A DNA stretch of 64,000 nucleotides from NCBI RefSeq assembly GCF_014203595.1, contig NZ_JACHJK010000003.1, positions 701,564 to 765,563 of the forward strand, read 5' to 3'. A program made the position numbers and the translations under genes. The notes under the pieces were generated by a model, which worked only from the letters and a program-made list of their open reading frames with translations, made no database searches and was not told the DNA's origin. Below, in pieces: positions 35,481 through 44,212 of this stretch. Numbering within the stretch: position 1 is the stretch's first letter; each line of letters starts with the position of its first letter. Source of the DNA: Streptomyces echinatus. Lineage in GTDB: Bacteria; Actinomycetota; Actinomycetes; Streptomycetales; Streptomycetaceae.

Positions 35481-36500
35481 TCACTTTGTGGTGTCGGACA
35501 GTTGGTCACGCCGGTCGCGCGGAGGATTTCCGCGCGGCCTGATGGTGGCATGGGGCAGGACGGGGGCCGGAAGACGGTCCCCCGGATAGCCTTCGACGGC
35601 ACCGAAGCGGTCGGAGGAGTTCTGCCAGTCCTCGCGGGCCTTGACGATGTCCTCGTGGCTGCGGCCGATGAAGTTCCACCAGATGACGATCTCCTCTTCG
35701 AAGGGGGTTCCGCCGAGGAGGACCGTCCGTGCGGCGGTGTCCGACTCGTTGATCAGGGTCAGCGTGCCGGGGCCCGGCTGGACGTAGCCCAACTCCGCGG
35801 GCTTGAGGGGTACTTCGTTCAGGCGGACGGTTCCCTCGTCGACGAGGAGACCGTGCTCGAAGCCGGGGTCCACGGCGAGCGTGACGGACGCCCGCGGACG
35901 CAGCACGATCTCGGCGCCGAGCAGAGGCGTGAACGTGGGCACCGGTGACACGGCCCCGGCGAGTGAACCCAGGAAGACCCGGATCTCGGCGCCGTCGGCC
36001 GTCACGGGCTCGGGAACGTGGTGCCGGAACTCGCGTGCGGTACGGCGGTGTGCCTCCGGCAGCGCCACCCACAACTGCACGCCGTGCAGGACCGTGGTCC
36101 GCGGGGTCGAGACCTCCGAGTGGGCGATGCCGTGTCCGCCGGTCATGAGGTTCAGCTCGCCGGGCCGTACGAAGGCATGGCTGCCCAGGCTGTCCCGGTG
36201 TTCGATCTCCCCGCTGAACAGCCAGCTCACCGTCTGCAGACCGGTGTGCGGGTGCGGGGCGACATCCATGCCGCCGGTGTCGCCGACGTCGTCCGGGCCG
36301 TAGTGGTCGGCGAAGCACCAGGCGCCGATCAGGGTGCGGGTGCGCTGCGGCAGGGTGCGCCGTACGGTCATGGCGCGCGGGCCGCCCAGGGGAACGTCAC
36401 GCGGGGTCAGGACATCGACGCGGGCCGTCCCGGCCGGCGCCTCGCCGCCCGCCGTCGTACCGCATCGCACCTCCACGGGTGCCGCCTCGGCATTGCTCAT
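35481..36500 (-). CDS. Pirin family protein
   Basis: A 339-residue double cupin. The N-cupin has the pirin metal site: MDVAPHPHTGLQTVSWLFSGEIEHRDSLGS and GGHGIAHSE, giving three His and one Glu. The C-cupin ends with GGTPFEEEIVIWWNFIGRSHEDI, a pirin signature. Some bacterial pirins are quercetin dioxygenases, others bind regulators or enzymes. ATG 36500 follows AGAGGTGA. It is convergent with the MFS gene. The 260 bases between them hold no supported gene. Confidence 0.93.
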   Translation of the reverse strand: MSNAEAAPVEVRCGTTAGGEAPAGTARVDVLTPRDVPLGGPRAMTVRRTLPQRTRTLIGAWCFADHYGPDDVGDTGGMDVAPHPHTGLQTVSWLFSGEIEHRDSLGSHAFVRPGELNLMTGGHGIAHSEVSTPRTTVLHGVQLWVALPEAHRRTAREFRHHVPEPVTADGAEIRVFLGSLAGAVSPVPTFTPLLGAEIVLRPRASVTLAVDPGFEHGLLVDEGTVRLNEVPLKPAELGYVQPGPGTLTLINESDTAARTVLLGGTPFEEEIVIWWNFIGRSHEDIVKAREDWQNSSDRFGAVEGYPGDRLPAPVLPHATIRPRGNPPRDRRDQLSDTTK

Positions 36501-36594
36501 CGTGGATCACCTCTCAGCCCGATAGTTGTTTCACATTCAACCACCATCGGGTCGAGGACGCGCTCGAACCCCGCACCCCGTACGGCCGCCCGGG

Positions 36595-37008
36595 TCAGGG
36601 ACGGGCCGACGCCTCCGCCCGGTCGGCACGGGCCAGCAGGCGGGCCCGTCCGCGCGGCCACCACACCAGGTCGGCCACGAGGAGCGCGACCATCAGCCAC
36701 GAGACGATGATCTCGCCCATGGAGCCCGTCAGCGTGTCATGGACGGCGAGGGCGAGCGCGAGCACGGTGACGAGCAGGACCACTCGGAGGTGCGGCCGGT
36801 CCTCCTCCGCGGCCCGCCGCAGGGCACCGGCGTACTCGACGACCGAAGGCGCCAGCCGGGGATCACCGATGGCCTCGCCCCGCCGGGTGGCACGCACCAC
36901 GGCCGCGCGGTCGGCGCCGCCCATGGTTTCGGCCGCGGGCCAGATCCGGCCCATCCGGCGCGTCACCCGGGCGCCCTGGAACAGGCTCAGCACCACGAAG
37001 ACGACCAC
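36595..37008 (-). CDS. Small membrane protein, unknown function
   Basis: 137 residues from GTG 37008 with three hydrophobic spans: VVVFVVLSLFQG at the start, VVLLVTVLALALAV near 80 and IIVSWLMVALLVADLVWW near 105, ending in a basic tail. The first span is unusually close to the N-terminus, but the frame closes 33 bases upstream, so no longer version exists. I do not recognise a family. Confidence 0.6.
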   Translation of the reverse strand: MVVFVVLSLFQGARVTRRMGRIWPAAETMGGADRAAVVRATRRGEAIGDPRLAPSVVEYAGALRRAAEEDRPHLRVVLLVTVLALALAVHDTLTGSMGEIIVSWLMVALLVADLVWWPRGRARLLARADRAEASARP

Positions 37009-37148
37009 GGCGCCCGCCCAGGACCCCGACTCGAATCAATGACCGCACCGGCACGCCGACCCCGTCACACGCGCCACGGCGCCCCCCGCTGACCGGATCG
37101 CCGCGCACCCCGCGTGCCCGGCCCAGCGGACGGAGAGGAGATGTCCCC

Positions 37149-37406
37149 TCACTTCCGGCGCAGGCCGCTGGTCGTGCGGGTCCAGCGGGTGCGGGTGGCG
37201 CCGAAACCCGTCTCGTGGTCCCAGATGTGGGTGCACGAGGGGCACTGCAGATGAAGGAGGCTTCCGGTGTTCGTGAGCAGGTAGCGCCAGTGGTCCGCGC
37301 ACCTGCGGCCCTGTGCGCACGTGGCGCATCCCCGGTGATCCTCGCAGTTCGGGCAGGTCACCCAGGCCCGGCGGCCGATGTCCGCCTGCGGATCAAGCGG
37401 TAGCAC
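37149..37406 (-). CDS. Small zinc-ribbon-like protein
   Basis: 85 residues from GTG 37406. Cys pairs CPNC, CATC, CADH and CPSC plus HxxxH-type residues (HIWDH) suggest one or two zinc sites. Basic C-terminus (RTRWTRTTSGLRRK). It overlaps the end of the upstream gene by 14 bases, so the two are co-translated. Function unknown; nucleic-acid binding is only a guess. Confidence 0.6.
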   Translation of the reverse strand: MLPLDPQADIGRRAWVTCPNCEDHRGCATCAQGRRCADHWRYLLTNTGSLLHLQCPSCTHIWDHETGFGATRTRWTRTTSGLRRK

Positions 37407-37650
37407 GGCCGTCCCCGCGCCGCGGGAGGACACCGGCACGGACGAGGGTGTCGTACACACGCTGCTGTTCCTCGTCGAGGCCCGAGTACAGCATGTCGTA
37501 CGCCTCCTCCTCCCGGCGCATCATCTCGACGGGGTCCCAGTCGGCACCGAGTGCGGCCATGACGTGAGCTCGCCGGGTCATCTCGTGGTCGGTGAGGTCG
37601 ACGGCGAAGTCGACCGGCTCGTCGGGGAGGGGGGCGTTCTGGGCGGACAT
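37393..37650 (-). CDS. Small acidic actinobacterial protein (possibly DUF6400)
   Basis: 85 residues. The run FAVDLTDHEMTRRAHVMAALGADWDPVEMMRREEEAYDMLYSGLDEEQQRVYDTLVRAGVL is a conserved Streptomyces pattern that I recall as DUF6400, not certain. ATG 37650 (MSAQNAPLP) is chosen because the conserved part begins ten residues later. First gene of a coupled pair with the zinc-ribbon-like protein. Confidence 0.7.
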   Translation of the reverse strand: MSAQNAPLPDEPVDFAVDLTDHEMTRRAHVMAALGADWDPVEMMRREEEAYDMLYSGLDEEQQRVYDTLVRAGVLPRRGDGRATA

Positions 37651-37746
37651 ATCACCGAACTTAGGTAGCCCTTCCCGCCACGACAAGAGCACGTGGGAGA
37701 CATCACAGCAGGCCGGCGCCGTGTCACCGGTCGGCTCCAGACTCCT

Positions 37747-38616
37747 TCACCAGCGGACGGCCGTGAAGTCGACGGGCCGCGGACGCAGCAGCCGTGTGCG
37801 TTCCGTCAGGCCGTGCAGTCGCCGGGACATCTCGTCGGCCGGCAGGCGGCGCCGGTCCCCGTGACCCGGCAGGACCCACTCGAACCGCAGCCTCCCCGCC
37901 GTCCTCGCCAGGGAGCCGGCCAGTTCCTCGATGGAGTACCAGGTCACGCTCTCGGCGACCTCCAGATCACCGGTCGTACGCGACCAGTAGAAGCTGTCGC
38001 CACTGAAGCAGTAGCGGTCGTCGGCCAGATAGAGGACGCTGCCCCGGGTGTGCCCGGGAAGGGGGTGGACCGTGACGCCCTCGGCGATCTCCAGCGGGTC
38101 GAGTCCGCGGATCACCCGGTCCGCGTCCGGAGCGGCGTCGAGGTCGCCTTCGTGGATCCACAGCCGGGCACCGAAGTGGTCGGCGTAGCGGCGGCCGTGC
38201 GCGGCGTGGTCGCGATGGGTGAGCAGCACATCGGTGACGGGGCCCGACGCCGTGCAGCGCTCGGCCAGTTCACGGCTCCAGCGGGGCGTGTCGATCATCA
38301 TCCGGGTGCCGGAGGGCCGCAGCAGGAGGTAGGAGTTGGCGCCCGCGGTGTGCGTCGAGTTGTGCCCGCAGATCAGCACCCCGTCGTCCAGGGCCAGCGG
38401 GAACGGGTCGAGCGCCTGGTCCGGGCGGCCGGTCAGCGGCCGGATCGAGCGGGTGGGGCAGGCGAAGACCGCGGCGTGTAAGCGCCGGTTCTCCGCCTCG
38501 TCGGCCGGCGGGCGCAGGATCCGCGACCTCCCGTCGACCTCACCGATCAGCCCGGGCGCGAACTGCCGGGCCACGTCGCAGTTCGTGCAGCGGTCGTCCA
38601 CGTACCATCCGTCCAC
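37747..38616 (-). CDS. Ferredoxin-like/metallo-beta-lactamase fold fusion protein
   Basis: A 289-residue protein. Residues 1-60 resemble a single-cluster ferredoxin: C10-T-N-C13-D-V-A16-R-Q-F-A-P and C53-PTRSI. The third cluster ligand expected at 16 is Ala, so only three Cys remain. From about 75 a metallo-beta-lactamase fold follows with THRDHAAHG (133-141), PLPGHTRGSVLYL, FSGDSF and VLPGHGD, so the hydrolase metal site looks complete. Start GTG 38616 follows GGAAGGAG. Substrate unknown; thioesters or sulfur compounds are possible. Confidence 0.85.
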   Translation of the reverse strand: MDGWYVDDRCTNCDVARQFAPGLIGEVDGRSRILRPPADEAENRRLHAAVFACPTRSIRPLTGRPDQALDPFPLALDDGVLICGHNSTHTAGANSYLLLRPSGTRMMIDTPRWSRELAERCTASGPVTDVLLTHRDHAAHGRRYADHFGARLWIHEGDLDAAPDADRVIRGLDPLEIAEGVTVHPLPGHTRGSVLYLADDRYCFSGDSFYWSRTTGDLEVAESVTWYSIEELAGSLARTAGRLRFEWVLPGHGDRRRLPADEMSRRLHGLTERTRLLRPRPVDFTAVRW

Positions 38617-38788
38617 GGTGGGCTCCTTCCAAGGGAAACGGCCTCGGCGAAGGCCGCGCTTCCAGGCGTATCCCGCGCGGCGTCGAATCGGTAGACCGCG
38701 CCGGCCTTGTGTTCGCGGTGCCGGGGCGCTCTCGGCGGGGCCGCCCGGCGGTCATCGAGTCGGCCGGGTCCGGGCAGGACGGGGCGCC

Positions 38789-38804
38789 GGCGTCCTGGGA
38801 CGCC
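38789..38804 (-). terminator. Hairpin after the P-loop kinase gene
   Basis: GGCGTCC (38789-38795) and GGACGCC (38798-38804) are exact complements seven bases past the stop at 38811. Confidence 0.45.
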
Positions 38805-38810
38805 CATGGC

Positions 38811-39272
38811 TCACGTCCGTATCTCGAAGCCGCCCCGCCCGTCGAACCGCACCTCGTGCACCGCGTCGAACCCGTCCGCCGGCGACGGCCTGCGCAGCCG
38901 CTTCAGGGTGGCGAGGACGCCGACGTCGGGGACCCGGTGGCGGCCCTCCCGCGCGGCGTTGCGCCGCAGGCAGCCCGCGACGTCCGGCGGGAACCAGTAG
39001 GCCGTCGCGGTCGACCCGTGCGCGTGGGCCGCCTCCAGCAGCGGGGCCCACTCCTCGGCCGACGGGTTGGTGTTGTCCACGGCCACGGCCCGTCCGGCCG
39101 CCAGGTGTCCTACCACCAGCCGCATCTGCCTGCCCTGCTTGTTCCGGGCACCGCGCGGGAACAGGTCCTTGCCGACCAGCTCGTACCGGTCGGACAGGAC
39201 TTGCGCGTAGAAGGTGGACTTCCCGGAGGCCTGCAGCCCGACCAGCACCGCCAGGTCCACCGCTGTCGCCAT
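38811..39272 (-). CDS. P-loop kinase-like ATPase (polynucleotide-kinase type)
   Basis: A 153-residue protein with Walker A GLQASGKST (12-20), AVDNTNPSAEEWAPLL as the Walker-B-like segment, and a basic lid (CLRRNAAREGRHRVPD). This is the layout of small zeta-toxin/polynucleotide-kinase relatives that phosphorylate RNA, DNA or small molecules. ATG 39272 gives MATAVDLAVLVG; GTG 39281 is an alternative. It is tandem with the MFS gene upstream (gap 48 bases), which may be coincidental. Confidence 0.8.
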   Translation of the reverse strand: MATAVDLAVLVGLQASGKSTFYAQVLSDRYELVGKDLFPRGARNKQGRQMRLVVGHLAAGRAVAVDNTNPSAEEWAPLLEAAHAHGSTATAYWFPPDVAGCLRRNAAREGRHRVPDVGVLATLKRLRRPSPADGFDAVHEVRFDGRGGFEIRT

Positions 39273-39320
39273 ACCCGCCACGATGCCACGCCCCCGGCGG
39301 CGCGTAAGCCCACAAGGTGC

Positions 39321-40760
39321 TCAGCGTGCCCGCGCCACCTCGGCCGTGCCCTGCACCTCGTTCCGCACCCCCGCCTTCGGCCGCGCGGCCCAGGCCACCA
39401 GCAGGACGACGACTCCGCAGGCGGCGACCAGGAACCAGCCCGGACGGGAGGCACGGGCGAGTCCCGCCGGGCCGGTGCCGGCGACGAGACCGCCGGCGAG
39501 GGCGATGCCGAGGGCGGCGCCGGCCTGGCGTGCGGTGGACGTGATCGCGCCCGCCACGCCGGCCCGGTCGGGCGGCAGCCCGCCGACCGCGGTGTTGGTG
39601 ATCGGCGCGTTGGCGAAACCGAAACCGACGCCGATGAGCAGGTAGGCGAACAGGAGCAGGAAGAGGCTCGTGTGCGGTCCGAGCCCGGCCAGGCACAGCC
39701 CGCCGGCGGTGAGGAAGCCGCCCGCCAGCCACAGTGGCGGCCTCGGGCCCACCCGGCCGACCAGACGGCCCGACCACGGTGCGCAGAGCATCGCCCCGGC
39801 CGCCATGGGGAGGGTCGCCGTGCCGGCGGCCAGCGGGCTGAATCCCCGGGTGTGCTGCAGGTAGAACGTGTTGAGCAGGAGTGCCGCGTTCAGCGCGACG
39901 AAGACCGCCACGGCGCCCAGCACCGCGCCGCTGAACGCGGGCCCCCGGAAGAGCCGGGGGTCGATCAGCGGCTCCGGGCGGCGGAGCTCCACCCGGACGA
40001 ATCCCGCTGTCGCCGCGACGGCGACGGCGCAGGCGGTCAGCGCGGCCGGCGACGACCAGCCGACGCGGGGGCCCTCGATCAGGACGCCGACCCAGACGCC
40101 GATGGTCACGATCAGCAGCAGCTGCCCGGGGACGTCCGGCCGCCGCGCCTTCGGCGCCCTGGACTCGGGCACGAACACCGCGCTGAGCACGAGGGCGGCC
40201 ACGACGACCGGAGCGTTGATCCAGAACAGCGACCGCCAGCCGAGGCCCGCGACGAGGGCGCCACCGGTGACCGGGCCCGCCGCCATGCTGAGGCCGAACA
40301 CCGAGGCCCAGACACCGATCGCCTGGGCCCGTTCCCGCGGATCGGGCATCGCGTTCACCACGATCGCCAGGGCCACCGGGCTCAGCATGGAGGCGCCGGC
40401 CCCCTGCACCGCGCGGGCCGCGACCAGCGCGCCCACCGACGGGGCCAGCGCGCAGGCCAGCGAGGCCAGGCCGAACACCGTCAGCCCCCACTGGAACACC
40501 CGGCGGCGCCCGAACCGGTCCGCCAGCGCGCCGGAGGAGATCAGCAGGCCGGCCAGGACCACGGTGTACGCGTCCACGGTCCACTCCAGGCTGCGGGTCC
40601 CGACATCCAGGCCGCGCCCGATGGCGGGCAGACCGACGTTGACCACGGTGGTGTCCAGGCCGACCAGGAACATGCTCAGACAGCAGACGGCCAGCACCGT
40701 CCAGCGTCTGCGTCTGCTCAACACAGTGGGTCGCACAGGGGAATTCGCCGTCACGGTCAT
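39321..40760 (-). CDS. MFS multidrug exporter, DHA2 type
   Basis: A 479-residue, 14-span pump with FLVGLDTTVVNVGLPAIGRGL in helix 1, GALADRFGRRRVF, and GPVTGGALVAGLGWRSLFWIN for the antiporter motif C. ATG 40760 follows GAGAGGCGGACG. A 17-bp palindrome with a third half-site lies 70-120 bases upstream and probably controls it, yet no adjacent regulator is seen. Substrates unknown. Confidence 0.92.
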   Translation of the reverse strand: MTVTANSPVRPTVLSRRRRWTVLAVCCLSMFLVGLDTTVVNVGLPAIGRGLDVGTRSLEWTVDAYTVVLAGLLISSGALADRFGRRRVFQWGLTVFGLASLACALAPSVGALVAARAVQGAGASMLSPVALAIVVNAMPDPRERAQAIGVWASVFGLSMAAGPVTGGALVAGLGWRSLFWINAPVVVAALVLSAVFVPESRAPKARRPDVPGQLLLIVTIGVWVGVLIEGPRVGWSSPAALTACAVAVAATAGFVRVELRRPEPLIDPRLFRGPAFSGAVLGAVAVFVALNAALLLNTFYLQHTRGFSPLAAGTATLPMAAGAMLCAPWSGRLVGRVGPRPPLWLAGGFLTAGGLCLAGLGPHTSLFLLLFAYLLIGVGFGFANAPITNTAVGGLPPDRAGVAGAITSTARQAGAALGIALAGGLVAGTGPAGLARASRPGWFLVAACGVVVLLVAWAARPKAGVRNEVQGTAEVARAR

Positions 40761-40830
40761 CGTCCGCCTCTCCGGTACACGGGTCGTACCGGCTCAGGCT
40801 CGGCCAGGAGTACATCCACCGGCCAGCCTC

Positions 40831-40879
40831 TTTGCGGAGACCGCAAAAAAGCGGGGACCGGATTCGCCCGGACCGCAAA
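40831..40879. promoter_or_regulatory. Palindromic operator TTTGCGG-AGA-CCGCAAA plus extra half-site
   Basis: TTTGCGG (40831-40837) mirrors CCGCAAA (40841-40847) exactly. A third CCGCAAA lies at 40873-40879, 32 bases on. The site is upstream of the DHA2 exporter gene (start 40760). Confidence 0.7.
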
Positions 40880-40967
40880 GGCGGAGCCCTTGACGCAGGG
40901 AACGCAAGGTCTCCGTCGCGGAGGCCGTTGCGCCGGGAGCGGGGGCGGCGGTTGCTCAGTGGACCGT

Positions 40968-41690
40968 TCAGGCCGGGGTGCCGTGCTCCAGCAGGCCGAG
41001 GACCTGTGGGCGGGCGACGTCCCAGGCGGCGGCCGGCAGGTCGCCGAGGGCCGTGCCGCGCAGGGCGTCGAGGGTGTCCTCGGCGTCGGCGCCGACGGGG
41101 ACGGTGCCGCTGAGCACGTCGTAGCCGTCCCGTACGGCGACCCGCAGCCGCTGCCGCGTCCCGTCGCCGGCGTGCAGGGCGGAGGCCACGACGAGGGGTG
41201 GCGCCCCGCCGGCCTCACCGGGCAGCTTGCGGTACGCCGAGGCGATCGGTGTGTGCCAGCGCAGACCGAGCAACAGGGGACGCTTGGCGATCACCTCGGC
41301 CAGGTCCGCCTCGCGGACGCCGTCGGACTCCAGGACGGTGGCGCGGGCGTCCAGCACGAGCGCGGGCGGGAGCAGACAACGCAGCGTGCTGCCGACGAGG
41401 TTGCCGCCGACCGTCGCCGTCCGCCGCACGGCGCCGGTGCCGACCGTGGCGGCGGCCAGCCGCAGGGTGTCCGGCACCCGGTCGTCGATGCGGTGCAGGA
41501 CCACGGCGCTGCCGACGGTCCCCGCGCCTATCGCGTTGGCCTCGGGCAACTCCCGCAGGGATATGGCGAGTTCGGGAAATCCGTCGCGCTGCCAGGTCGC
41601 CCAGACGAGCGTGGCCCCGCCGATGGGCACGGCTCCCTCGGCGAGGCACTCCTGGGCTTCCGGCACGGACGTGGGCAGACGCAACAGCAC
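40968..41690 (-). CDS. FAD subunit of a molybdopterin dehydrogenase family (CoxM/XdhB-like), orphan
   Basis: The 240-residue product has both FAD-binding signatures of medium subunits: VPIGGATLVWATW (21-32) and TATVGGNLVGSTLRC (91-105), then a CO-dehydrogenase-flavoprotein-type C-terminus. Partners should be a 2Fe-2S subunit and a large molybdenum subunit, but neither is next to it on either side. The GTG 41690 start has only a weak AGGAAGG further upstream. Either the complex is encoded elsewhere or this is a leftover. Confidence 0.85.
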   Translation of the reverse strand: MLLRLPTSVPEAQECLAEGAVPIGGATLVWATWQRDGFPELAISLRELPEANAIGAGTVGSAVVLHRIDDRVPDTLRLAAATVGTGAVRRTATVGGNLVGSTLRCLLPPALVLDARATVLESDGVREADLAEVIAKRPLLLGLRWHTPIASAYRKLPGEAGGAPPLVVASALHAGDGTRQRLRVAVRDGYDVLSGTVPVGADAEDTLDALRGTALGDLPAAAWDVARPQVLGLLEHGTPA

Positions 41691-41950
41691 AGCGGCCGAC
41701 CTGCCTTCCTGGGGCTCGGGACGACGTGCGGGCGGCCCGAGCGCCTGCCCGCCGACAGCGCAGTCTGGTCGCGCGGAAGGGGGCGCGTCCAGGGCTCACA
41801 CGAGCATGTCACGCGCGCCCGTCGGCCACGGTGCCGGCAACGCGTCGGAGCGCCGGCCGGCACCGGACTCCCGCTCCCGGCACGCCGTACGCTCCCCGCA
41901 CGCCGGACACCGCGCTCGCCGGCACACCCACGGCCGCGCCGGTGCGCGGA

Positions 41951-42895
41951 TCACTCCCCGCCGCTCACCGCCGTGGGCCCCCGACCGCTGTCGTCGTCCC
42001 CCGTCCCGGACGGCGCGAGGACCGCGGCCGCCAGATGGTCGCGGAACCAACGGTGGCCCGGATCGGTGGAGTTGCGCGGGTGCCAGGCCATGCCGAAGTC
42101 GAGCGGGGCCAGGTCGAGAGGGATGGGGAAGGTGCGCAGGCCCAGTGCCGCGATGGTGCCGGGGAGCCAGTCGGCCAGGGTGAGCGCGACGAGGTCGGTG
42201 TCGCGGGCGAGCAGCATCGCGCTCGTGTGGCTGGGCACGACGACCGCGACACGGCGCCGCAGCCCGCGTTCCGCGAGAGCGCTGTCGATGGGCCCGAGGC
42301 GCCTGCCGAGCCGGGAGATGCCGATGTGGTCGGCCGCCGCGAACCGGCGTACGTCGACGCGCCCGTGGAACAGCGGATGACCGACGCGGGCGACGCCGAC
42401 CAGCGTCGCCCGGGTCAGCTGCCGGGTCCGGACCTCAGGGTCCAGGTGGCCGAGGACGCCCAGTTCGACGTCCACCCAGCCCTGCCTCAGCCCCGGCCCG
42501 CCCTCGATCGCCTCCGGCAGGAAGACGACGTCCACCCGCGGGGCCTCCGCGTGGATCCGGTCGGTCAGCGTGCCGGCCAGTCCCGTCAGGAGCAGGTCGG
42601 TGGCCTGCACGGTGAAGGTGCGCTGCAGATGCGCGGCGTCGAAACCGGCGCCGGGCCGCAGGACGTCGTCACAGTTGCGCAGCAACGCGGCGACCTCGTC
42701 CCGGAGTTCCAGGGCCCGCGGGGTCGGGACCATTCCCTGCCCGGCGCGGACGAGCAGCGGGTCACCGACGGCGCGGCGGAGCCGGGCCAGCGTGCGGCTG
42801 ACCGCCGCGGCGGACGTGCCCAGGCGCTCCGCGGCGCGGGTCACGCTGTTCTCCTGGAGCAGGGCGTCCAGAACTCGCAGCAGATTGAGGTCCAT
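41951..42895 (-). CDS. LysR family transcriptional regulator (divergent from beta-propeller gene)
   Basis: A 314-residue NodD/LinR-type LysR: MDLNLLRVLDALLQENSVTRAAERLGTSAAAVSRTLARLR, then the effector domain. ATG 42895 is the standard start; GTG or ATG further up would place the operator inside the gene. It is divergent from the gene at 43042 over 146 bases that contain a T-N11-A-type inverted repeat, the classical autoregulatory arrangement. Confidence 0.92.
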   Translation of the reverse strand: MDLNLLRVLDALLQENSVTRAAERLGTSAAAVSRTLARLRRAVGDPLLVRAGQGMVPTPRALELRDEVAALLRNCDDVLRPGAGFDAAHLQRTFTVQATDLLLTGLAGTLTDRIHAEAPRVDVVFLPEAIEGGPGLRQGWVDVELGVLGHLDPEVRTRQLTRATLVGVARVGHPLFHGRVDVRRFAAADHIGISRLGRRLGPIDSALAERGLRRRVAVVVPSHTSAMLLARDTDLVALTLADWLPGTIAALGLRTFPIPLDLAPLDFGMAWHPRNSTDPGHRWFRDHLAAAVLAPSGTGDDDSGRGPTAVSGGE

Positions 42896-42928
42896 TCGAG
42901 CTCCTGAGCTGCAATTTTGCGTCTGTGT

Positions 42929-42951
42929 CAATGATTTGATGCCGATCATTG
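42929..42951. promoter_or_regulatory. Probable LysR binding site
   Basis: CAATGAT (42929-42935), nine bases, ATCATTG (42945-42951): a perfect inverted repeat with the AT-biased T-N11-A form. It lies 34 bases from the LysR start in an AT-richer patch. Confidence 0.7.
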
Positions 42952-43041
42952 CATTGATACGGCGTTCCCGGGTGCGGAGAGTGGAAGTGGCCGCCGAGGA
43001 CGCGCGGCCCGCCGACGACTCGTCCGAGGAGCCCTCCTTTC

Positions 43042-44121
43042 ATGCAACAGCCCTCCCGTCTCCCCACGCACCAGTCCGCCCGCGCCGGCCGAGAAGGCGA
43101 TGTGCTGGCGGTCGTCAGCCAGGGCGGAGCGACGGTCTCGTTCTTCGACGCCGCCTCCGACCGGCTGCTCGGTACGACCGACGTCCTCGCCGAGCCCCAT
43201 GAGCTGTGCTTCGACCCGACGGAGCGGCTGCTGTGGTGCACCTCGGCGTACCGCTCGGGCTACTACCACGCGAACGGCGGCCGGCGCACCGAGGTGACCG
43301 TCATCGACCCCGGCACCCGCCGCGTGGTGGAGGTCGTCGACCTCGCGCCGGAACACGGGCCGCACGGGCTGGCACTGGATCCGGCCCGCCGTCGCCTCTA
43401 CGTCAGTGTGGAGGGCTCGGCGGACCGGCCGGGCGGTGTGGTCGTGATCGACACGGCGACCCGTCGGCCGGTGGGCCGGATCGACACGGGCGCGCCGGGC
43501 CCGCACTGGTTCGCCGTCGATCCGGCGGGCAGGACGGGGTACGCCACCAACAAGGAGGCGCCGTTCGTGTCGGTGGTGGACCTCGAACGGGGCGTCATGA
43601 CCGCGGAGATCGAGGTGCCGGGCAGCGAGGGACTCGCCGTCTCGGCCGACGGCGGACTGGTGTTCGTCGCCGCGCCCTACGCCGGTGCCTTCTCCGGCCA
43701 CGGCGAGGAGCGGCCCGCCGAGGGCATCCGGGTCATCGACACCAGGACGGCCTCGGTGGTCGACACGCTGCCCGCGGAGAACGTCGTCATGCCGGTGCAT
43801 GTGACGTCGACGGGGAAGCTGCTCGCCGGTGAGATGCGGATGGAGCCGGACCCGGTGTACCTGCTCGGCCGGCAGGCGCCGGGGCGTCTGTCGGTGTTCT
43901 GCGCGGACAGCCGTCGGCGGCTCGGCGAGCTGGAGACCGGGCTGGGCCCGCTGACCATCACCTCGTCCCCCGACGGCCGGATCGGCTACGTCGCGTGCGT
44001 CGTCTCGTCCGTCGTCGACGTCGTCGACCTGGAGACGCTGGAGCGTCTGGCCCGGCTCGACATCGCCAAGTCCGGCGAGCCCGGCGCCCACGGGCTGGCG
44101 TATCTCCCGCGCCCGTCCTGA
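43042..44121 (+). CDS. YncE-like beta-propeller protein
   Basis: A 359-residue protein of repeating blades: TVIDPGTRRVVEVVDLAPEHGPHGLALDPARRRLYVS, VVIDTATRRPVGRIDTG, VVDLERGVMTAEIEVPGSEGLAVSADG, VIDTRTASVVDTLP and VVDLETLERLARLDIAKSGEPGAHGLAY. Six or seven blades fit. No signal peptide is seen, so it appears cytosolic, unlike many YncE relatives. ATG 43042 has GAGGAG 14 bases upstream. It is probably the LysR target and may be co-transcribed with the NAD(P)-binding gene that follows. Confidence 0.85.
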   Translation: MQQPSRLPTHQSARAGREGDVLAVVSQGGATVSFFDAASDRLLGTTDVLAEPHELCFDPTERLLWCTSAYRSGYYHANGGRRTEVTVIDPGTRRVVEVVDLAPEHGPHGLALDPARRRLYVSVEGSADRPGGVVVIDTATRRPVGRIDTGAPGPHWFAVDPAGRTGYATNKEAPFVSVVDLERGVMTAEIEVPGSEGLAVSADGGLVFVAAPYAGAFSGHGEERPAEGIRVIDTRTASVVDTLPAENVVMPVHVTSTGKLLAGEMRMEPDPVYLLGRQAPGRLSVFCADSRRRLGELETGLGPLTITSSPDGRIGYVACVVSSVVDVVDLETLERLARLDIAKSGEPGAHGLAYLPRPS

Positions 44122-44149
44122 CCCCGGCTCAGCCGCTGTCGCGAAACCC

Positions 44150-44178
44150 GCCGGCCGGCCCCAGGACGCCGGCCGGCC
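44150..44178. terminator. GC hairpin between propeller and NAD(P)-binding genes
   Basis: GCCGGCCGGCC occurs at 44150-44160 and 44168-44178; the core is self-complementary, so the copies can pair across a short loop. It may weaken read-through. Confidence 0.4.
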
Positions 44179-44212
44179 CCCCTTCGGCCCCAAGGAAGAG
44201 GAAACACCTCAT

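Noticed and set aside
37021..37050. T-arm-like GATTCGAGTC on the minus strand, possible tRNA
   Set aside because: No acceptor, D or anticodon stems can be built around it.
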